Below are positions 6,282 to 15,373 of a stretch of DNA of 31,011 nucleotides, piece after piece. Below the pieces are notes generated by a model. That model made no database searches. It had not been told where the DNA came from and saw only the letters and a list, made by a program, of their open reading frames with translations. The translations under genes were made by a program, and so were the position numbers. The stretch comes from CAZPDM01 sp964585305 (lineage in GTDB: Bacteria > Planctomycetota > Uabimicrobiia > Uabimicrobiales > JABWCH01), in assembly GCA_964585305.1 (NCBI GenBank), contig CAZPDM010000050.1, positions 1 to 31,011 of the forward strand. The letters run 5' to 3'. Positions within the stretch are counted from its first letter, which is position 1. Every line of letters begins with the position of its first letter.

Positions 6282-8621
6282 TTATAAAATTAGAGAATCC
6301 GATTTTCTATAAGTTGGATCATCTGTAGATAGTCCAAAATCATCGCTATAGATATCTTGATTATTCAAAATAGCATATTTTTCTTGATGTAAATCAATTA
6401 CTTTTTGAAGTAATAATTTTTTATATTCTTGTTGCGGAATATTGATTGTATATCTTTGAAGTTGTCGAAGTAATTTTTGAGAAACAAACGGATTTGTATA
6501 TCCATGGGTTTTTAGTTCCTCGCAATATTTTATTCCTTCTTCCCAAGGGATAATAATAGATTCATAAATATCATCTTGGATGAGTTGAAAATCTTGAGCA
6601 ATTCCACGAAAATCTATGTCCATTTTGAATTTATCATATCTATCTTTATCTAAAATATTTTTCTCGTCTAATAAATTTCCTTTGCTCCAAAAAAATTGTT
6701 GGAAATAATCTTTTATGGCATCTAAAGATAAGATATCACTAAACCTTCGCAAGATAGAGCGGGCTTGATTTGCTCCTGTATTACGCAAGATTTTCTTATC
6801 TGAATCTGGTTCGAATACAAATACTTTTCCTTTTATTGAATTGCCTTGATCATCTTTAAGTTGCCCTTCTCGATTGCATCTGCCTGCGGATTGGGCAATG
6901 GAGTCTATGCCTGCTATAGAACGATAAACAACTGGAAAATCTATATCCACACCAGCTTCGATAAGCTGGGTACTGATCACTATACAAAGAATATTCTTTT
7001 CTATAGCGTTTTTCAAATATTTTTTTATTTCCTGGAGCTTTTTTGAACGATGAGCAGGACACATTAAAGCACTTAGATGATATTTCCCTGGCATATCTCC
7101 AAGCATTTCAAATAGATGACGAGCATGATTACGAGTATTCACGACGCATAAAACTTGTTTATGGGCTTTAAGATGTCGAATTAAATCTTCATCAGAGATT
7201 TTTTCATTGTTAGCATCGGTTTTTAATTGTTTAACTTCAACTCGATGAAGCGATTCGTAAAGTTGTTTGGTATTTTGAATAATCTCTCTAACGTTTTCTA
7301 ATCCTGGAAAATTATCCCTTTTATCTAAGGAAGGTTGTGTAGCAGTGCAAAGAACTGCTGAAACTCCATAATAATTTGTTAGCTCTTGAATAATCGCTAT
7401 ACAAGGATAAAGCAGGTTATTGGGAAGCATTTGAGCTTCATCAAAAATGACTATACTATCTATAATGTTATGAAGTTTGCGACAACGAGAAGATTTACAG
7501 GCAAATAGTGATTCAAAAAATTGAACATTGGTGGTAACAATAATAGGCGCGTCCCAGTTTTCAGCAGACAAGAAATATCTCATTTCATCTTCTTTATCAT
7601 CATCTTCTTCATTCTTTGACTGGAACTTTTTGAAATCATAGTTGCTATGATGTTCTAGTACATTATTGTTGCCAAAAATTTCTCGAAATATATCCGCGGT
7701 TTGCTCAATAATACTGGTGTATGGAATGACGTAAATAATACGTTTTTTGCCATATTTTATAGCATGTCTTAAAGCAAAAGCAATAGAAGAAAGTGTTTTA
7801 GCTCCTCCAGTGGGGACTGTCAATGAAAAAAGACCTGGTGGTTGTTCTGCTGCATTTAAACATTGTTGTAATACATCGCAACGGATTTGAAAAATTCGTA
7901 TTTTAGAAATATCTTTTTCATCTTTATTTTTTTTTAATTCTTCAAGTTTTTCTTTAAACTTTTCAAGTTTTTCAGAAAGCCTATTTTGCAATTCTTCTAA
8001 GCTGAGGTATTTATTTTGAGAATCTTGTCTTAAGTTTGCTTTTTCAGGATCGCAGAATTTTTCTGTTTCTAAAAAATCGGCATCTGTTACACAGGAAAAA
8101 AGGAAACGAATGAAGATAGAAATTCCAAATCCCAAATCTTTTCTGTTCAAGGGAAAAGGAAGATCATCTTTAGGCGAAAGAGGGAGTTTATTTTCAAGTT
8201 CTTTAATGAGTGAATCTGGATAGTTACAAATAGGAATTTTTTTATCTTCGTCAAGCCGATTTTCCAAAGAAGTCAAATCGCTTTTATTTCCTGTTGATCC
8301 ATTAGGTAGCCCAGTATGATGGCCAGCAATAATATATGCAAGAATTTTTCCTAATTTCTTTTCTATTTTGCAGATTTCCCGTGCGCCAGCAGTAGAATGA
8401 TCTACAAGGATATTTTTTCCTAGTATTCTTTTTTGAAATTCCTGGGAATATTTGCCTAGATCATGAAGTAATCCCGCAATATAAGCCCATTTTTCAAATT
8501 TTTTTCCTTTAATAAAATCTTGGGCCTTTTCTGCTGTTTTTTGGAGATGTTCGTTTAAAGGTTCTTTTCTGTTACCAGAAATATGCGCCCAATAGTATTG
8601 GTCTGCAGACATAATTTTCAT
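6282..8621 (-). CDS. cas3: Cas3 helicase-nuclease (type I-C)
   Basis: Cas3 is recruited to Cascade R-loops and degrades target DNA. The N-terminal HD nuclease shows an early His (HISGN), LLHDLGKYS around residues 51-58, DHSTAGA near 74 and HHTGLP near 101. The SF2 helicase follows, with the Walker A region TVPTGGAKT (about 268-276), DEAQ at about 394-397, and motif VI QSAGRCNREG. The Walker A has GGAKT where GGGKT is more usual. The length of 779 is normal. A second ATG at 8612 (MSADQYYW) has an AGAAAG ten nt upstream and may be the true start, since that motif abuts the first ATG. cas3 has a separate TATAAT-like -10 at 8646-8651 and is not joined to the cas5 operon. Confidence 0.96.
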   Translation of the reverse strand: MKIMSADQYYWAHISGNRKEPLNEHLQKTAEKAQDFIKGKKFEKWAYIAGLLHDLGKYSQEFQKRILGKNILVDHSTAGAREICKIEKKLGKILAYIIAGHHTGLPNGSTGNKSDLTSLENRLDEDKKIPICNYPDSLIKELENKLPLSPKDDLPFPLNRKDLGFGISIFIRFLFSCVTDADFLETEKFCDPEKANLRQDSQNKYLSLEELQNRLSEKLEKFKEKLEELKKNKDEKDISKIRIFQIRCDVLQQCLNAAEQPPGLFSLTVPTGGAKTLSSIAFALRHAIKYGKKRIIYVIPYTSIIEQTADIFREIFGNNNVLEHHSNYDFKKFQSKNEEDDDKEDEMRYFLSAENWDAPIIVTTNVQFFESLFACKSSRCRKLHNIIDSIVIFDEAQMLPNNLLYPCIAIIQELTNYYGVSAVLCTATQPSLDKRDNFPGLENVREIIQNTKQLYESLHRVEVKQLKTDANNEKISDEDLIRHLKAHKQVLCVVNTRNHARHLFEMLGDMPGKYHLSALMCPAHRSKKLQEIKKYLKNAIEKNILCIVISTQLIEAGVDIDFPVVYRSIAGIDSIAQSAGRCNREGQLKDDQGNSIKGKVFVFEPDSDKKILRNTGANQARSILRRFSDILSLDAIKDYFQQFFWSKGNLLDEKNILDKDRYDKFKMDIDFRGIAQDFQLIQDDIYESIIIPWEEGIKYCEELKTHGYTNPFVSQKLLRQLQRYTINIPQQEYKKLLLQKVIDLHQEKYAILNNQDIYSDDFGLSTDDPTYRKSDSLIL

Positions 8622-8683
8622 ACTTTCTACTAAGAAAATTTTAATATTATACTTTTGATTTTATATATTAGCAGTTTAAAAAA

Positions 8684-9844
8684 TTATTTGTTTTCTAAAG
8701 AAGTATGTTGTCTGGTGGGTAAATAGATCGTAAAACATGCTCCACAGTCTAGGTTATTTTCTGCAACGATTCGTCCGTCGTGGCGTTCTACAATTTGGTT
8801 TGCTATGGGGAGTCCTAATCCGCTTCCGTCTTGTTTTGTTGTAAAAAATAAATTAAATAGGTTTGCTTGTGCGGCTTGTGAGAGTCCTAGGCCATTGTCT
8901 TTAATTTCCACAATGATGAAATCGTTGTGATTTAGTGTAGATACTTCGAGTTTTCCTCCACCTTGTTCATGTAAAGCTTGGATTCCATTGAGGCATATAT
9001 TATAAATTGCTTGTGATAATTGGTTAGAATCCATGAGTATTTGGGGTAGTTGTTGGAATGTTGTTACAATTTCAACTTTATTTTTTTTTGCTGGTTCAAT
9101 GAGCAAGCGTAAAGATTGTTTTACTACATCATTTAAATTTCCCCAAGTAAATTGAGGTTCTGGCGGGCGGGAAAATCTTAAGAAATGCCGGATTAAATCA
9201 TCTAAACGACGGATTTCTGCAATAATATTGTCGAGTGTTGTCATTATTTCTTCTTGGGAAGATTCTTGAGGTGTTTGGAGCCATTCTTTAATAAGCTGAA
9301 TATTTAGTGAAATTGAATTAAGAGGATTGCGAATTTCATGTGCAATGCTTGAACCTAAATTAGCAAGTGATGTTGTTTTCGCTTGACGTAATAGTTGATT
9401 TTCTAAAAAAATATTTTCGGTAACATCATTAAAAGTAAGAATAATTCCCCAGTTTTTATTTTTGCAATCACTTAATGGAATTCCTTTTAGATCAAAATAT
9501 CTAATTTTTTGATCGTATGTTTTAATAGGAAAACGTGCGAATTTGCGAGAGGTTCCATTTTCTATAACATCTTTCTGTAAAATTTCGCCCCATATTTGTT
9601 GTCGAAATTCTTCCCAAAAGTTGGGAAAAATTTGTTGCAATGTATAAGATTCTGTATCTTCTGTTTTTTCAACAGAACTTTGTTTTTCTTTTTTTTGGGG
9701 CAAGAAATTCTTTTCAATCATTTCATTCCAAAAAAATAATTTTCCTTGAGCATCTGCAACAATAATCCCTTGTTCAAGGCTTTCTACAATCATCTCTAAT
9801 GGATTACAAAATGGAACATTTTTCCATTGATTTATTTTTCTCAC
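8684..9844 (-). CDS. PAS-domain sensor histidine kinase
   Basis: This is a soluble two-component kinase of the NtrB/AtoS kind. An N-terminal PAS-like domain (about residues 15-145) is followed by the H-box SSIAHEIRNPLNSIS, with the phosphorylated His near residue 169. The N-box region is QAIYNICLNGIQAL, and the G-boxes are DNGLGLS and GSGLGLPIANQIVERH. No membrane segment is visible, so it senses a cytoplasmic signal. I chose the GTG at 9844 because it overlaps the upstream stop as GTGA and has GGGGAG four nt before it. An ATG at 9856 is the alternative. No response regulator is adjacent; two receiver-only proteins lie 3-4 kb upstream in the same orientation. Confidence 0.9.
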   Translation of the reverse strand: MRKINQWKNVPFCNPLEMIVESLEQGIIVADAQGKLFFWNEMIEKNFLPQKKEKQSSVEKTEDTESYTLQQIFPNFWEEFRQQIWGEILQKDVIENGTSRKFARFPIKTYDQKIRYFDLKGIPLSDCKNKNWGIILTFNDVTENIFLENQLLRQAKTTSLANLGSSIAHEIRNPLNSISLNIQLIKEWLQTPQESSQEEIMTTLDNIIAEIRRLDDLIRHFLRFSRPPEPQFTWGNLNDVVKQSLRLLIEPAKKNKVEIVTTFQQLPQILMDSNQLSQAIYNICLNGIQALHEQGGGKLEVSTLNHNDFIIVEIKDNGLGLSQAAQANLFNLFFTTKQDGSGLGLPIANQIVERHDGRIVAENNLDCGACFTIYLPTRQHTSLENK

Positions 9845-10293
9845 AGTACTCCCCATAATACTAATTTGTCATCTTTAAAATATATGAAATAATTTATTGT
9901 AGAATATCCGTTAAAAAAGGAATATGTCCATCGGGATTCTTGATATTCTTTAAAGAAAGAAGTTTCTTGAATAATTGGATTTCCTAAGAAATCTCTTACT
10001 TGCTGAGAAGACATTTCAAGTTTAAGATGTTCGTTAAGATATTTTTGTTGTTCGCATCCATATAGTTGTAAAAATTTTTCTCGTTCGGAATCATTCTTAA
10101 AATTTAGGAATTCATTGCGATCGGATTCGTTCATCAATAAAAGATATTCATTATATTTATTTTCAAGTTTTTTTTCTTCAGTTTTTATGGAAGTAACTTC
10201 AATTGGTAAAGAGTTGTTTTTTTCACTTTCTTTTGCATTTTGAGTGCATCCCCAAAATAACAAAATAGTAAAAATATATAACATTACTTTCAT
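9841..10293 (-). CDS. Putative lipoprotein with BamE/SmpA-like domain
   Basis: The 150-residue protein begins with a short hydrophobic segment ending LLFWGC. This resembles a lipobox, although Trp at -2 is unusual, and it would place the protein on a membrane. The C-terminal half (MSSQQVRDFLGNPIIQE, then SRWTYSF and YFIYFKDDKLV) follows the pattern of the SmpA/OmlA/BamE fold, a small domain in outer-membrane assembly and other lipoproteins. The middle is a Lys/Glu-rich linker. GGAGGG lies six nt before the ATG. Its stop overlaps the kinase start by four nt, so the two are coupled. The family assignment is by pattern only. Confidence 0.65.
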   Translation of the reverse strand: MKVMLYIFTILLFWGCTQNAKESEKNNSLPIEVTSIKTEEKKLENKYNEYLLLMNESDRNEFLNFKNDSEREKFLQLYGCEQQKYLNEHLKLEMSSQQVRDFLGNPIIQETSFFKEYQESRWTYSFFNGYSTINYFIYFKDDKLVLWGVL

Positions 10294-10312
10294 TTTATTC
10301 CCTCCGATACAT

Positions 10313-10348
10313 AAAAAATCTACCCATTTTTTAGTGGGTAGATTTTTT
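10313..10348 (-). terminator. Bidirectional-type intrinsic terminator after the hydrolase gene
   Basis: ATCTACCCA (10318-10326) pairs with TGGGTAGAT (10335-10343) around an 8-nt loop. An A-run before and a T-run after the stem extend it. On the minus strand the stem is followed by a U-tract directly downstream of the hydrolase stop. Confidence 0.9.
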
Positions 10349-10358
10349 TAGAAAATTA

Positions 10359-11300
10359 TTATTTCATCTTACCTGCAACACGAGTAATTGCTTGTTGATT
10401 TTCCCAATATGTGTGGCTACTGATAATATCGCTCATATTGACGTTTTCAACTTTATAAGCAGGTTCTGAGCCATAAAGACCCATTGCACTTTTGCCACGT
10501 TCGAGTGCTTCAGCAAGTTCCGTATCTAGTTCAGATAATTCGTTTGCAAATTTCATATTATTTTGCAAGGATTCATCTAGTTTTTGCAGATAAGCTATTT
10601 GTTCTTCAAAAGAAAGATTCATAAATGCTTCGATTTCAGGAGAGCTGGCTCGACGATCACCTTTACCAAAAAGGAAATAGTATAAGCTATAAATGTATTT
10701 TAGGACATAGTCTCCTTCAGAATGGAAGGCATAAAATTTTTGTGGAATTTCGTTCGCACCAGCAAAACTATTTTGGAAAGCATCGTTATGAACGGCTGTA
10801 GCCATTGTATAACATTGTCCCCAAGCAACATTGCGGGCAGAAACATCTTCTAATGTATTAAGTATTACACGACCACCAAGGCTATGAGTTAAAAAATGAA
10901 TGCGATGGCCATTTCCACCATACCATTTAGTTATATTTACTAAAACGTGAGCAAGGTATGGGGCAGCTTTGTTTGCATTTTCTACACCTGTTCCAAACCA
11001 TAATACTTTAGATGGCCAATGGAATCCAACATAGTTTCTTTTGCCAATGATTGGCTTTAATGTATTCATGGCAGCAGTGTATGCACCTTTGCAATCTTCA
11101 AAATTGTTGAGAAAGCCATGAATCATAACAATAGTATCAACATTGGGATCAAATCCGCTAGAAAGAGAAGTAAAGCTAATATTACTGGGGGAAGCTAAAA
11201 ATTCTTTACTGCTTCCATCATCTGAACGAACCATCAAAAGTTGAGCAGTCAATATAGGAGATAAAAATAGAACAATCAAAATTATGCAAAAAAATCTCAT
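10359..11300 (-). CDS. Secreted alpha/beta hydrolase
   Basis: The 313-residue protein begins with a clear signal peptide (MRFFCIILIVLFLSPILTAQ). It has a hydrolase core: the oxyanion-loop strand VDTIVMIHGFLNN, then YVGFHWPS, and the nucleophile elbow THSLGGRV with the catalytic Ser. This resembles the DUF900/lipase-like group that acts on ester or related bonds, probably in the periplasm. The later acid and His cannot be assigned with confidence. A coiled, charged region follows (SFEEQIAYLQKLDESLQ). AAAGGG lies nine nt before the ATG. It follows the porin-like gene by 56 nt. Confidence 0.75.
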   Translation of the reverse strand: MRFFCIILIVLFLSPILTAQLLMVRSDDGSSKEFLASPSNISFTSLSSGFDPNVDTIVMIHGFLNNFEDCKGAYTAAMNTLKPIIGKRNYVGFHWPSKVLWFGTGVENANKAAPYLAHVLVNITKWYGGNGHRIHFLTHSLGGRVILNTLEDVSARNVAWGQCYTMATAVHNDAFQNSFAGANEIPQKFYAFHSEGDYVLKYIYSLYYFLFGKGDRRASSPEIEAFMNLSFEEQIAYLQKLDESLQNNMKFANELSELDTELAEALERGKSAMGLYGSEPAYKVENVNMSDIISSHTYWENQQAITRVAGKMK

Positions 11301-11356
11301 AAAACAATCCCTTTCTAATTTTATCCAGAAGATAAGCCTCTTCTAAATAATAAAAA

Positions 11357-12814
11357 TTACCAAGCTAATGTTGTTTGTACAAAGAAAGCATGTTCTAAAT
11401 GCTCTTTAAGTTTAGCGCGGTCTTTTGCAGGGACAACTTTAGGATTTGACAAATCCATCATAATCCAATTGAAATTGATTTTTGCATGGGCATTAAAAGC
11501 ATATCCTAAACCGATTGTGTAATTAAAAATTGTTTGTCCTTTGATATTGGCTTCTGGGCCACCTGGATATGATGTTTGACGAGTTTGGGCATTATCTAAG
11601 TCAGTGTAAGAAAATGCAAAGGAAGGAATAATTCCAGAGTCTTCGACATCTTTGCATAATGGATAGCGATAGGCAATTGTAAATAATGCTCCCCAGCAAT
11701 GTAATGGTGCGAGTTTTCCAGTAGTTAATTTTCTTTGGAAATGAGTATACATAATTTCTACTTCTGCATTAAGATTGCTCTTATTTTCAAAATTATGATT
11801 CCATCGGAATGCTAAGTCTAAAGCATATTTCCAACCATTTGTAAGTGATTCGGATACTCTTCCGGAACTATATTTGTCAGCATGAGGATTTTGTCCGTTT
11901 CCATCATAAACTTGTCGTCCCCATCCAGAATATAATACTGCTCCAAGTTCGTCTTGACTAGAGTGAGCATCCATACCCCAGGTAATTGCTGCGAAGTGAA
12001 CAAATGTTTCAGGATTTTCTTCTTGGCCAAGAAAGTACCAACGGAATTTCGCCATAGCCATTGCATCATCGTTATTATCTAAGCCTGTGCCATTTCCATT
12101 GAAAATACCAAGTGTATATTCCCACTGATCATTAAATGTGCCATAAAACATGATACCAACATCATTTCCATGAGCAATGCTATTAACAAATGGTTCATAC
12201 CAAATCATTGGATTTTCATGGTAATAATGTGTCCCTGTCATTGTGAAAGGAACATAAACATTTCCAATAAGAACGTTAAATTTATCGGAAAAACTATATT
12301 CCAGATATGCATCATATAGTGCAAAATCTAGGCCAGGTTCTGTTTGAAATTGATCCCAATTTCCTGTATCAGCAAAATCAGCTTCAATATGTACATGAAA
12401 TTTCTCTAAGAAATTTACATCAAACATCAGATATAAGCCTTGGGCAAAAAAACTGTTTTTATCAAAAGAATCTCTTTCAAAGAATCCTACTCCCATTTGC
12501 ATAAAACCACTAAGTTTTAGTTCAAATGAAGAATCATTGTTTCTGATAAAAAATCCGTCTTCATACCCTGCAACAACTCCAGCTTCATCCTCTTGAGCTT
12601 GATTTTGTTTAATATATTCTTGTACAATTTTTTGAGTATATTCTGGTGAAAAATGTTGGCTTTGTTGCTCCAATTCTTGAATAACCGATTGTTGTTGTAA
12701 GCAGCGTTGTTCGAGTTCAGCAATTCTTGATTCAATAGAACTATTATCAGGTTGTGCTTGAAGAGAAGCTAAAACACAAAATACAATAGCGATGGCTTTA
12801 ATAAAAGAAAACAT
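11357..12814 (-). CDS. Phosphate-selective porin-like outer-membrane protein (OprO/OprP family)
   Basis: The 485-residue precursor has a signal peptide (MFSFIKAIAIVFCVLASLQAQ) and a short coiled-coil (about residues 28-52, IESRIAELEQR). A beta-barrel-type region begins FELKLSGFMQMGVGFF. Alternating aromatic strands, YLEYSFSDKFNVLIGNVYVPFTM, and the final strand ending FFVQTTLAW are typical of the OprO/OprP porin family. The coiled coil followed by a barrel is the usual planctomycete layout. Substrate cannot be read from sequence; phosphate or other anions are possible. AAGGAG lies six nt before the ATG. It follows a receiver gene by 22 nt, so it may share that transcript. Confidence 0.8.
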   Translation of the reverse strand: MFSFIKAIAIVFCVLASLQAQPDNSSIESRIAELEQRCLQQQSVIQELEQQSQHFSPEYTQKIVQEYIKQNQAQEDEAGVVAGYEDGFFIRNNDSSFELKLSGFMQMGVGFFERDSFDKNSFFAQGLYLMFDVNFLEKFHVHIEADFADTGNWDQFQTEPGLDFALYDAYLEYSFSDKFNVLIGNVYVPFTMTGTHYYHENPMIWYEPFVNSIAHGNDVGIMFYGTFNDQWEYTLGIFNGNGTGLDNNDDAMAMAKFRWYFLGQEENPETFVHFAAITWGMDAHSSQDELGAVLYSGWGRQVYDGNGQNPHADKYSSGRVSESLTNGWKYALDLAFRWNHNFENKSNLNAEVEIMYTHFQRKLTTGKLAPLHCWGALFTIAYRYPLCKDVEDSGIIPSFAFSYTDLDNAQTRQTSYPGGPEANIKGQTIFNYTIGLGYAFNAHAKINFNWIMMDLSNPKVVPAKDRAKLKEHLEHAFFVQTTLAW

Positions 12815-12836
12815 CTACTACTCCTTAATAATATTA

Positions 12837-13205
12837 TTAAAATTTAAAATTTTCAAATTCTTTTAAAATATTATTGATAATGCTTAAATCTATCGGTTTT
12901 TGAAATATTCCGGCAGCATTCATCATTTTCGCTTTATTAAGAGATTGGTTGGAAACTTCTGCTGTAACAAAATACAATATTACTCTAGGATCAATATTTT
13001 TGAGTTCAGAAAATACTTCGTATCCATCCATTTCAGGCATCATAATATCACATAAAATAAAGTCTGGTTTGCTTTTCTGATATAGTTCTAAAGCATCTGT
13101 TCCATTAATTGCAGTAATTGGTAAATGGCCTGCAGCTTTTACTAGTTCAGAATGATAGTTTAAACTAAAAAGAGAATCGTCTATCAAAAGTATTTTATAG
13201 TTCAT
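12837..13205 (-). CDS. Receiver-only response regulator (CheY-like), copy 2
   Basis: This 122-residue single receiver domain has the acidic pocket LIDDS (D9, D10), the phosphoacceptor D53 in FILCDIMMPEMDG, the switch Thr in FVTAE and the conserved Lys in FQKPID. All catalytic residues are present, so it should be phosphorylated. It has no output domain, so it acts by protein contact or in a phosphorelay. It resembles the next receiver upstream closely (LCDIMMPEMDGYEV in both), indicating tandem duplication. AAAGGGC lies six nt before the ATG. The porin-like gene follows by 22 nt. Confidence 0.9.
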   Translation of the reverse strand: MNYKILLIDDSLFSLNYHSELVKAAGHLPITAINGTDALELYQKSKPDFILCDIMMPEMDGYEVFSELKNIDPRVILYFVTAEVSNQSLNKAKMMNAAGIFQKPIDLSIINNILKEFENFKF

Positions 13206-13278
13206 ACATTTGCCCTTTGCGACGACGATTAAAGTGATGGAAAAATTTGCTGGCTGTTAAAGCAGCCAGCTTAAATGG

Positions 13279-13641
13279 CTAGGTTTTTTTTTGATATTCT
13301 TGCATAATATTTGAAATCAATGATAAGTTTATTGGTTTCATTATTACACCTTGAGCACCAAATTTTTTTGCTTTTTCTACAATTCGATCAGTCTTTTCCG
13401 CACTAATAAAATAAAAAAATACATTAGTATCAATTTCTTTAAGTATTTGCAGTACTTCATATCCATCCATCTCAGGCATCATAATATCGCAAAGAACAAT
13501 ATTAGGATTATGTTGAGTGAATAGATCGATTGCAATTTCTCCATTCTTAGCAGTATAAACTTCAAGTCCTGCTTGTTGAGCTAATTCTGCATGGTGGCGT
13601 AAAACAAAAGAAGAATCATCTACAATTAAAACAGTTGCCAC
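13279..13641 (-). CDS. Receiver-only response regulator (CheY-like), copy 1
   Basis: This is a single receiver domain of about 120 residues with LIVDDS, the phosphoacceptor Asp in VLCDIMMPEMDG (near residue 52), Ser at the switch position (FISAE) and Lys in IMKPIN. It is the paralogue of the downstream receiver. I chose the GTG at 13641, which has ATGGAG six nt upstream. The ATG at 13653 lies directly against an AGAAAG and is a poor start. It begins 24 nt after the FGE-like gene and is probably co-transcribed with it. Confidence 0.88.
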   Translation of the reverse strand: MATVLIVDDSSFVLRHHAELAQQAGLEVYTAKNGEIAIDLFTQHNPNIVLCDIMMPEMDGYEVLQILKEIDTNVFFYFISAEKTDRIVEKAKKFGAQGVIMKPINLSLISNIMQEYQKKT

Positions 13642-13665
13642 TAAATTCTCCATCTTTCTAAACGA

Positions 13666-14559
13666 TTAAGAAATACTTTTGGCACAACGAAAGCCACTTA
13701 AATCCCAACCTCCATTATGAGGTTCATCTTTTGTACGGAAAGAAATGTCTAGTTGTCTTGCTTCACGGCACCAGGATCCCCCGCGTAAAATTTTAGAATC
13801 GCCAGATTCTGGTCCTAAAGGATTTTTTGCAGGACTTTTACTATAATAATCACGTTGGTACCAGTCTGAGCACCATTCCCAAACATTTCCAGACATATCC
13901 AAACAGCCGTATACAGAACTACCTAGTGTGTATAATCCCACTGGGGCTGTACTGCGATTGCCATAAGTCTGTTCTTCTTTATATACAGCTCTTATCACAT
14001 TTTCAAAATTTGGTAGTTCATCACCCCAAGGGTAATGTCGTTTATGTATAAGATTGCGAATCTTAGGAAAATTATCCCCATCTAGCCATATTCCACCACG
14101 TGCAGCTTTCTCCCATTCTGCTTCGGTAGGGAGTCTTTTATTGGCCCAACGAGAATAAGCATCTGCTTCATACCAGCTTACTCCTACAACAGGATGCAGT
14201 GGATTGTTCCAGGGAGCAAATTCCCAGTATCTCGGTCTTTTCCAGCCTTCTTCTTGGCAAATTTTCCATCCAGATGGCAACCAATATTTTTCTTCTTCAT
14301 ATCCACCAGCAGCAATAAATTTTTGAAATTGAGCGTTAGTAACTGGGCATTCATCTATGAGATATGAGTCTAAGTATACTTGATGTTGTGGTCGAGAAAC
14401 TAAAAATTCTTCGCTTCCCATAATAAAGATGCCATTAGGAACATATACCATACGAGTTCCATCATGAGAACATATAATATATTGCTCTTGCCAAGAAAAA
14501 CCTTGTGGTAATGAAGGCTTAGGAATGGAGGCAAGCCATTCGCTAAATTTTTGGTACAT
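13666..14559 (-). CDS. SUMF1/FGE-sulfatase-fold protein
   Basis: The 297-residue protein has the full formylglycine-generating-enzyme fold signature: GIFIMGSEE, PVTNAQFQKF, PVVGVSWYEADAYSRWANKRLPTEAEWEKAARGG, YPWGDELPN, GNVWEWCSDWY, LRGGSWC and SGFRCAKS. True FGEs use a Cys pair five residues apart after the GGS motif. Here only one Cys (GGSWC) is evident, so I expect a non-canonical enzyme or a binding protein of this fold rather than a sulfatase activator. No sulfatase gene is nearby. No signal peptide is seen. It leads a run of FGE-like, two receivers and a porin, suggesting a sensing or signalling role. Confidence 0.85.
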   Translation of the reverse strand: MYQKFSEWLASIPKPSLPQGFSWQEQYIICSHDGTRMVYVPNGIFIMGSEEFLVSRPQHQVYLDSYLIDECPVTNAQFQKFIAAGGYEEEKYWLPSGWKICQEEGWKRPRYWEFAPWNNPLHPVVGVSWYEADAYSRWANKRLPTEAEWEKAARGGIWLDGDNFPKIRNLIHKRHYPWGDELPNFENVIRAVYKEEQTYGNRSTAPVGLYTLGSSVYGCLDMSGNVWEWCSDWYQRDYYSKSPAKNPLGPESGDSKILRGGSWCREARQLDISFRTKDEPHNGGWDLSGFRCAKSIS

Positions 14560-15103
14560 AACTCTTTTCTCTTTCTGTTGATAGAATAGATAAACTTTTT
14601 ACCAAAAAATAAAAAAATTGGCACCTTGCATATAGTTCCAGAAAAAATTGTTTTAAAAAAAATAGAATTATTAAAAAATTTAGCAATAATAGACTAATTA
14701 TTAGCTAATTTTTTTCCAAAAAAAAGAAATGTAAACAACATTTTGCCCAAATTTAAGCTGTAAACAATTTTTCTCTTAAAACTATTATAAATTTTGCACT
14801 ATCGAAAAGTAATGCGTCGAAAATGTGCCAAAAGATTGACTGAGTAAAATCTAAAAAAAATAAAAACGAAATTCTACAATTTTATATCTTTTTTAGATAT
14901 CTTTGGGTTGGTAAAAATTTACCAACCCAAATTATAAGATATAGACATAATTCACCTCAATACTTTTGACTTATTTTAAAAACGCATCGTTCTTTTGTCA
15001 AGAAATTTTTAAGAAAACCTTGCTTTAGCAGATTTTATCTGCAATTTTTTATAAAAAATTATATTTTGATATATTTTCAAAAAATATTCAAAATACTCTA
15101 CTT
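14560..15103. other. Gene-poor AT-rich region, 544 nt
   Basis: No convincing coding sequence is present. The left end must hold the promoter of the FGE-like gene, but I see no strong hexamer pair. A weak stem-loop (TAGCAATAAT with ATTATTAGCTA, 14681-14707) has a T-run on its plus-strand side. A strong 14-bp hairpin lies at 14902-14931. The remainder is poly-A/T sequence without obvious structure. Confidence 0.6.
14902..14931. repeat. Perfect 14-bp GC-containing hairpin
   Basis: TTTGGGTTGGTAAA (14902-14915) and its exact reverse complement (14918-14931) flank a 2-nt centre. Outer ATATCT/AGATAT sequences could extend the stem with a bulge. Neither side has a clean U-tract, so it may be an atypical terminator for the small gene at 15104-15298 or a structured RNA element. 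Confidence 0.7.
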
Positions 15104-15298
15104 TTAGTTTAAAAATATAGTAGCTACATACCGCCCTCTGTGATGAATATGTTGTTTAGGGCGAAAAGAATGATTAAAACGCCCTAAATCTTTTTCTAAC
15201 CCAACAATTTCTAAAGTATCTAGGTGAATATTGCAGAGGTAAGGAAGAGTGATAGCTACTGCTAAAAGCAGGATAATAAAAAACAAAATAATAAACAT
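15104..15298 (-). CDS. Small single-pass membrane protein, unknown function
   Basis: I do not recognise this 64-residue protein. It starts with one long hydrophobic segment (MFIILFFIILLLAVAITLPYL) and continues into a basic, His/Arg-rich tail (FRPKQHIHHRGRYVA). The ATG at 15298 is chosen because GGGAGG lies seven nt upstream; an upstream ATG at 15337 has no such site. A TATACT-like -10 and four 11-bp-periodic repeats resembling a Pho box lie upstream at 15374-15417. It may therefore be phosphate- or stress-regulated. Confidence 0.65.
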   Translation of the reverse strand: MFIILFFIILLLAVAITLPYLCNIHLDTLEIVGLEKDLGRFNHSFRPKQHIHHRGRYVATIFLN

Positions 15299-15373
15299 GA
15301 TAATTCCTCCCAAAGAAGCCTGCAATATAAAATTCATACATATATTTCTTTATACGAATAGTATAAAGAAAAA

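Noticed and set aside
14622..14640. Sigma-54-like TTGGCACCTTGCA
   Set aside because: The GG and GC elements are 8 bp apart instead of the required 10-bp spacing, and the strand is wrong for the nearby gene.
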